Assembly (NCBI RefSeq): GCF_014201875.1
Contig: NZ_JACHFL010000039.1
Location: forward strand, 1-15,757
From: Deinococcus humi
Lineage (GTDB): Bacteria > Deinococcota > Deinococci > Deinococcales > Deinococcaceae
Direction: 5' to 3'
DNA length: 15,757 nucleotides
Made by a program: the position numbers and the translations under genes. Below the pieces are notes generated by a model that saw only the letters and a list, made by a program, of their open reading frames with translations, had not been told where the DNA came from and did no database searches. This document shows positions 12,594 through 15,757 of this stretch, piece after piece. Numbering within the stretch: position 1 is the first letter of the stretch; every line of letters begins with the position of its first letter.

Positions 12594-13135
12594 CAGCGGT
12601 TGAAGAAGCCCTTGGGCTTGTTCCGGAGTTCGTCCTCGGTGTGCTCCAGCTTGTGGGTGGCCATCACCATCGCGCCCCGCGTCTCCTGGACCTGCTGATT
12701 CAATTTGCCGAGGTAATCGACGAGCTGCTTCTGTTGCTGCTGGAGTGCTTGGATCTGGGTGGTTAGGGCCTCCACATCCTTGAGGCCGGCCGTCATCTGC
12801 TCGGACGACTCGCGGACCTTGAGAAGCAACCCCGGGTCATCGTTCCCCATCCCGGCGGCCAACTCGCTCAACGCGGCGCGAATCTGTGGCGTCGGCTCCT
12901 TAAGCTGGTGGACCGCGAAGTTCCAGGCCCGCTCGATGTACTCCGGTCCCTTGTCCTTGCCGAAGGTGTCCCTGACCAGCAGCCCCACCATCTGCTTCGT
13001 CGATCCGCTTTCCAGACTGGTCCTTGCCAGCAGGGAGCGCACCCGGTTCATCTGCTCATTCAGGGCCACCCGGATGTTCTGCTGCATCAACTCCGTCTGC
13101 TGCTCGAAGGCCAGCTTGAGAATGTCCGTCGTCAT
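12593..13135 (-). CDS. Mobilization accessory protein with C-terminal coiled coil (180 aa)
   Basis: This gene lies between the RHH protein and the relaxase, 3 nt after the first and overlapping the second by one base, so it is part of the mobilization operon. The N-terminal half is helical (residues 1-100, FEQQTELMQQNIRVALNEQM, then SLLARTSLESGSTKQMVGLL). Residues about 105-168 form a Gln/Leu-rich coiled coil (VEALTTQIQALQQQQKQLVD, then YLGKLNQQVQETRGAM). The end KPKGFFNR is basic. I know no exact family; by position it should help the relaxosome form or couple it to the mating channel. Confidence 0.7.
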   Translation of the reverse strand: MTTDILKLAFEQQTELMQQNIRVALNEQMNRVRSLLARTSLESGSTKQMVGLLVRDTFGKDKGPEYIERAWNFAVHQLKEPTPQIRAALSELAAGMGNDDPGLLLKVRESSEQMTAGLKDVEALTTQIQALQQQQKQLVDYLGKLNQQVQETRGAMVMATHKLEHTEDELRNKPKGFFNR

Positions 13136-13138
13136 GAC

Positions 13139-13303
13139 CTAGCGGTCCTGCAGGCTGTAGCGCTCCAGAACGTTTGCGCAGAACGCCGACAGCTTGACCC
13201 CGGCCTCGTCCGCCATCAGTTGCAGCTCAGCGGCGTGGTGAGCATCCAAAGTCACGGTCACTCTCTGGGGCTTTTGTTTCGGCCTTCCAGCGGTCTTCGT
13301 CAT
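13139..13303 (-). CDS. Small ribbon-helix-helix mobilization protein (54 aa, MobC-like role)
   Basis: The frame runs from the ATG at 13303 to the TAG at 13141-13139. It starts with a basic arm (MTKTAGRPKQKPQR), then the RHH strand VTVTLDAHHAAELQLMADEA, a turn GVKLS and the second helix AFCANVLERYSLQ. This matches the short RHH proteins that bind oriT and help the relaxase (MobC or TraY-like roles). TAAGCT stands 5 nt before the ATG, so the message is probably leaderless. The gene is the first of three tightly packed mobilization genes and is next to the hairpin-rich oriT candidate, where it would also repress its own promoter. Confidence 0.8.
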   Translation of the reverse strand: MTKTAGRPKQKPQRVTVTLDAHHAAELQLMADEAGVKLSAFCANVLERYSLQDR

Positions 13304-13308
13304 GCCAC

Positions 13309-13413
13309 AGCTTAGGGGAAAAAAGACGCACTAATTAGAAATCACCAGCGCTCGGGTTTTTCCCCTCTAGAACTGCGTTCTAGAGGCAAGATGCACGTTA
13401 GTGCTAATCTTGC
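13309..13413. other. Candidate origin of transfer (oriT): cluster of inverted repeats
   Basis: Three dyads crowd this stretch just upstream of the mobilization operon. AGGGGAAAAA (13314-13323) pairs with TTTTTCCCCT (13357-13366). CCTCTAGAAC (13364-13373) and GTTCTAGAGG (13377-13386) form a perfect 10-bp stem with a 3-nt loop. GCAAGAT (13386-13392) and ATCTTGC (13407-13413) enclose an inner GCAC/GTGC. The operon promoter box (13314-13309) lies at the edge. The nick site cannot be placed from sequence alone. Bases 13414-13492 show nothing further. Confidence 0.65.
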
Positions 13414-13492
13414 GTAACTGCATTACAACCGGGGATCTCAGCGGCCAACGCCTGTTTTCGCGGGGGCTTCGGCACACTAAAATGCCCAAAGG

Positions 13493-13735
13493 TTAATCGC
13501 GTGACTGTGCGGCCTCAAGCGCCGCTTCTACCGCTTCGCCCTCAGCCAACCGATAAAAACTGCCTCCAAGCTCAGTCTTTCTGGTGACAACCAGACCGTC
13601 TTTGGTAAGTCTGTCCAGGATTTGCCGGACGGACCTCATGCTGGGCAGGTGCCCACGCTTGATCAGCCGATCATAGATCTTGTCCTGCCGTTGCTCCTCC
13701 AGAGAGAGGCACAGCAGCACATCACTGGAGTTCAT
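13493..13735 (-). CDS. Small winged-helix transcriptional regulator (80 aa)
   Basis: The protein is one winged-helix domain. Helices SSDVLLCLSLEEQRQDKIYDRL (residues 3-24) lead to the recognition helix PSMRSVRQILDRLTKDGLVV (31-50), and the wing is TRKTELGGSFYRLAEGE. This resembles BlaI/PadR-like small regulators, but no effector domain is present. The ATG at 13735 is supported by the degraded paralog at 14726, which begins at the same residue; 56 of 76 aligned residues are the same. A 17-bp palindrome lies 59 bp upstream of the start and is a likely operator. The target gene may be the VOC gene directly upstream on the same strand, or its own. Confidence 0.8.
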   Translation of the reverse strand: MNSSDVLLCLSLEEQRQDKIYDRLIKRGHLPSMRSVRQILDRLTKDGLVVTRKTELGGSFYRLAEGEAVEAALEAAQSRD

Positions 13736-13794
13736 GGCGTCCAGTTTCCGTCATCGCTTTTCTGTGAAAGTGTGCAGGTGGTAAAGCAACAATT

Positions 13795-13811
13795 TGAACA
13801 GTTACTGTTCA
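13795..13811. promoter_or_regulatory. 17-bp perfect palindrome, likely operator
   Basis: TGAACAGT-T-ACTGTTCA lies between the VOC gene and the regulator gene, 59 bp before the regulator start. An odd palindrome of this size is typical for a dimeric winged-helix repressor. It is not present before the degraded second copy. Confidence 0.65.
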
Positions 13812-13918
13812 GATTCTCTGCCTGACGAATCGTCAATGCGCTGAGCATGGAGACCACGCGCTTAGGTTGGGCCGCCGCCCCCGCTTTGGTGATTCCAGTT
13901 GTCCGAGACGGCTCAACA

Positions 13919-14275
13919 CTAGAACCAATCCGCATTCTTTTGAATGATGCGGAAGTAATTGCCTTCAGGATCTCTCAGCATCACGTAATCGGCTTCCGGT
14001 TCATAGCGCCAATCTGCTCGCGTAGCCCCGAGTGACAGCAGTCGTGCCACTTCTGCCGACTGATTCTCAGCATAAAGATCCATGTGATGGCGTCGAGCAG
14101 CTGGGCTGGTGACCAGCTTGAGGGCCAGTTGAACACCAGCACCCTCGCGCGGAATCAACACCACCCAGTCCTCCTCTGGTTCTTCGCGGGGTACGTAATC
14201 CAGTGCGACGGTCCAGAACGTCATGCTCTTTTCCAGATCACCCACGCCCCAGACGATGGAGCTAATGTTCAGCAT
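13919..14275 (-). CDS. VOC-superfamily protein (glyoxalase/bleomycin-resistance/dioxygenase fold)
   Basis: This 118-residue protein has the paired beta-alpha-beta-beta-beta layout of the vicinal oxygen chelate fold. The first half is ISSIVWGVGDLEKSMTFW and onwards to LALKLV (about 4-55). The second half is HHMDLYAENQSAEVARLLSL (63-82) and EADYVMLRDPEGNYFRIIQK (94-113). His64 and the Glu/Asp positions may bind a metal, but the first-strand His usual in metal-binding members is absent (Ile/Val/Trp instead), so the metal site may be incomplete. The substrate is unknown; drug or aldehyde binding are common in the family. TAGCAT stands 6 nt before the ATG. It lies between two copies of a winged-helix regulator gene. 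Confidence 0.85.
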   Translation of the reverse strand: MLNISSIVWGVGDLEKSMTFWTVALDYVPREEPEEDWVVLIPREGAGVQLALKLVTSPAARRHHMDLYAENQSAEVARLLSLGATRADWRYEPEADYVMLRDPEGNYFRIIQKNADWF

Positions 14276-14281
14276 GGGGAG

Positions 14282-14287
14282 ATGCTA
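14282..14287 (-). promoter_or_regulatory. VOC gene -10 box, leaderless type
   Basis: On the minus strand TAGCAT ends 6 nt before the ATG at 14275, and the bases between (CTCCCC) give no ribosome binding site. Confidence 0.45.
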
Positions 14288-14459
14288 GCGATTCACCAGG
14301 CTGATCCACATCCATTTGAGAACGAAGCAACGCGATACCGTAGCCCTGACAGGAATAAGGCTAAAGAGCAAACAGAAGTTTTGTCTGGGTAAAATTCGGC
14401 CTAAACCCCAGAACTAACAGGTCTTCACCCCTGGGCCAGTCAATCCGCTGACCTCTCTT

Positions 14460-14726
14460 TCACCAGGACTTCGGTGCTCTGAAGCTCTGAGCGGCCCACG
14501 CCCTGTCCAACGCTGCCTCCACTGCTTCTCCCTCAGCCAATCGATAAAAGCGTCCTCCGTTCTCAGCCCTTCTCGTGATCACCAGCCCGTCGATACTAAG
14601 TTTGTCCAACGTTTGTCGGACGTATGACATGCTGGGTAGATGGCCACGTTTAGTGAGTCGATCATAGATTTCGCTCTGTCATTGCTCATCCAAAGAGAGG
14701 CAAAGAAGGATGTCACTTGATCTCAT
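14460..14726 (-). pseudogene. Winged-helix regulator, second copy, broken by a stop codon
   Basis: From the ATG at 14726 it reads MRSSDILLCLSLDEQ, then a TGA at 14681-14679 where the intact copy at 13735 has Arg16. The frame is open again after it: QSEIYDRLTKRGHLPSM and YVRQTLDKLSIDGLVITRRA, then FYRLAEGEAVEAALDRA, to a TGA at 14462-14460. About 56 of 76 residues match the intact copy. The upstream DNA of both copies also shares a GCTTTAC...GCACACTTT block, so the promoter was duplicated too. Restart at an internal ATG would lose the first helix. Confidence 0.88.
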
Positions 14727-14953
14727 GGTGTTCAGTCTTCTACAGCAATGTCCCTTAAAAGTGTGCGAGGAGTAAAGCCAGAATCTTGCCCACTTAACAT
14801 TTGCACGCCCATGCTAAAAGCTTCTAGGGCGAAAATTTATTCGCGACTTATTTACTTATTTTTTCTAACAAATTAGAGAGGAGATTTTAAGAAGCAACAG
14901 GAACAAGATCTTAGGAAGAAATTCACATAAATTCAATTGAGATTTGTGGACTT
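14727..14953. other. AT-rich gene-free stretch
   Basis: Bases 14820-14950 are clearly richer in A and T than the flanking genes, with runs near 14860-14880. The only dyads are weak (GCGAA/TTCGC near 14831-14846 and CTAA/TTAG near 14867-14878). No gene is seen. It may hold a terminator for the 68-aa gene or be part of an origin. Confidence 0.4.
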
Positions 14954-15160
14954 TCAAGAGATCTTGTCTATGTATTTTTTAGCAGCGGCCATAATAAGAT
15001 TTTCGTCCTGGATTCCTATATACGAAATCCTATCTATTATACTTTCACCGTCAATACTGATAGCCCAATTCTTCCTGGAAGCACCATGTCTACCAAGAGG
15101 ACGATCAGGAATGGGAGAAAAGGTGATGACAATCTCGCGCCCCCTATAGGTCTCTCGCAT
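14954..15160 (-). CDS. Hypothetical small protein (68 aa)
   Basis: The sequence is regular and mixed beta/alpha: TYRGREIVITFSPIPDRPLG (4-23), WAISIDGESIIDRISYIG (32-49), then a helix ENLIMAAAKKYIDKI (53-67). This reads as a small beta sheet with one C-terminal helix, and short proteins with this look occur often in bacterial accessory regions. The family is unknown to me. The ATG at 15160 follows a TATGCT box after 10 nt. The base composition is lower in GC than the neighbouring rep-like and regulator genes, so it may have been gained separately. Confidence 0.6.
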   Translation of the reverse strand: MRETYRGREIVITFSPIPDRPLGRHGASRKNWAISIDGESIIDRISYIGIQDENLIMAAAKKYIDKIS

Positions 15161-15387
15161 ATTGGCTCAGAGCATAGGTCCATCAGTGATTCTCATCTGT
15201 CTTTTCTATTCCTGATAGTAGTTAGAGTTTGAGTCCCTAACCTAAGCAGAAATAGATTGAGTGAAATCAGGGTTTTATCCAGATCAAATGAAGGATACCA
15301 AAGGTGGTTGACCGCCTAGCGGATTGACCCTATAGCTGGCCTTGCGGCGGGTCATTTTCCTCTGGGTCTGGCTGAGGGGGTGGGGCA
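15161..15387. other. Gene-free stretch between the 68-aa gene and the rep-like gene 3' end
   Basis: No coding frame is convincing. It contains a small hairpin CCGC-CTA-GCGG within TTGACCGCC...GGATTGACC (about 15308-15330). The left two thirds are AT-rich and the right end returns to the GC-rich plasmid core. Confidence 0.4.
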
Positions 15388-15410
15388 TCCGGCGCGCACT
15401 CTGCGCCGGA
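15388..15410 (-). terminator. GC-rich hairpin just after the rep-like gene
   Basis: TCCGGCGC and GCGCCGGA form a perfect 8-bp stem with a 7-nt loop, 2 nt past the TGA of the minus-strand gene. No U-run follows on the minus strand, so it may only stabilise the 3' end. Confidence 0.5.
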
Positions 15411-15412
15411 GG

Positions 15413-15757
15413 TCACGCCGCCCGAAGTCGGGCCGCTAAGAGCGCGGCGGGGCGTCTGAGGTCCTTCCACTCGCGCCGGTCCACTTCCAGGTGCTGCAAT
15501 TCTGCCGCCAGCGCCTGTAAACCATCCCTTCCCTCCAGCTCGGCTTGCCAGGCCAGCCAGATGATTTTGCAGTAGTACGCCCGGCTGTGCTGGTCCTCCA
15601 GATCCCGTGCCAGGGCCGCACCCATGATGCCGATCAACGCTGCACGCTTCGAGGCATGGACTTCGAGCAGGGTGGACAGGGCGTGAACCACGTCCTGGAC
15701 GCCGCCTAAGCGCTTAGCGGCCTCGTCCGGGTGGATTACTGCGGGGTCAGCTTTTAA
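15413..15757 (-). CDS. Putative plasmid replication initiator, C-terminal part across the circle joint
   Basis: This is the 3' end of the gene that starts at 1226. Bases 15757-15663 duplicate 95-1; the unique part is 15662-15413, about the last 83 residues. It reads as alpha-helical sequence rich in Ala, Leu and Arg (around YYCKIIWLAWQAELEGRDGL) and ends with an Ala/Arg-rich tail at TGA 15415-15413. The GTG at 15691 could start a separate 92-residue ORF in an unjoined sequence, but on the circle it is only an internal Val codon. A GC-rich hairpin directly follows the stop. Confidence 0.75.
   Translation of the reverse strand, partial: LKADPAVIHPDEAAKRLGGVQDVVHALSTLLEVHASKRAALIGIMGAALARDLEDQHSRAYYCKIIWLAWQAELEGRDGLQALAAELQHLEVDRREWKDLRRPAALLAARLRAA
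15663..15757. repeat. Terminal overlap, right copy
   Basis: Exact second copy of bases 1-95, with no mismatch on a base-by-base reading. It should be removed before counting genes or length. Confidence 0.97.

Noticed and set aside
12060..12698. 212-codon plus-strand frame
   Set aside because: Antisense to the relaxase and coiled-coil genes, which form a clear operon.
13732..13935. 67-codon minus-strand frame between the VOC and regulator genes
   Set aside because: It covers the operator palindrome and shared promoter sequence, and its Cys/Asn/Ser-rich product looks non-coding.
15413..15691. Separate 92-residue gene
   Set aside because: On the circle it is the C-terminal part of the 491-residue protein, in the same frame.
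1..15757. CRISPR array, rRNA or tRNA genes, phage structural genes
   Set aside because: No regularly spaced repeats, no RNA gene folds and no phage-like proteins were seen.

Overview
The window is a complete small circular plasmid, opened inside a gene. Its first 95 bases are repeated exactly as its last 95 (1-95 = 15663-15757), and one reading frame on the minus strand runs across the joint without a break. The replicon is therefore 15,662 bp. GC-rich genes, a PAS/GAF histidine kinase of a type common in Deinococcus, and a TANNNT box 5-7 nt upstream of about half the start codons (the leaderless-mRNA arrangement known from Deinococcus) suggest a Deinococcus or close relative. No rRNA, tRNA or species marker is present, so this stays an inference.

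Layout: (1) 15413-15662 joined to 1-1226, minus: a 491-residue winged-helix protein, the best replication initiator candidate. (2) 1382-2026, plus: an unrecognised beta-rich protein. (3) 2120-2752, minus: a Phd/YefM-RelE toxin-antitoxin pair with twin TGTACA operators. (4) 2925-4332, minus: two DNA-binding proteins, one with a MerR-like head and a coiled coil, behind two CGCAAGNCTTGCG palindromes; these may serve plasmid segregation. (5) 4603-6813, minus: a soluble PAS-GAF-GAF histidine kinase with no response regulator beside it. (6) 6854-8049: an intact IS5-family element with 16-bp inverted repeats, TTA target duplication and a convergent passenger ORF, inserted 40 bp upstream of the kinase start. 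(7) 8053-9950: an AT-richer region with a nested 42-bp dyad and two copies of a module made of a ribbon-helix-helix gene convergent with a small helical protein gene; copy 1 is reduced. (8) 9949-11897: small unknown genes and decayed sequence, including a relaxase tail fragment. (9) 11925-13413, minus: a compact mobilization operon (RHH protein, coiled-coil protein, HUH relaxase) behind a hairpin-rich oriT candidate. (10) 13493-14726, minus: a VOC-fold gene between two copies of a winged-helix regulator, the upstream copy broken by a stop codon. (11) 14727-15412: AT-rich DNA with one small unknown gene.

The plasmid carries modules for replication, maintenance (toxin-antitoxin, possible segregation proteins) and mobilization in trans; no mating-pair genes are present. 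Accessory cargo (kinase, VOC protein, IS) and several decayed duplicates show repeated gene gain and loss.
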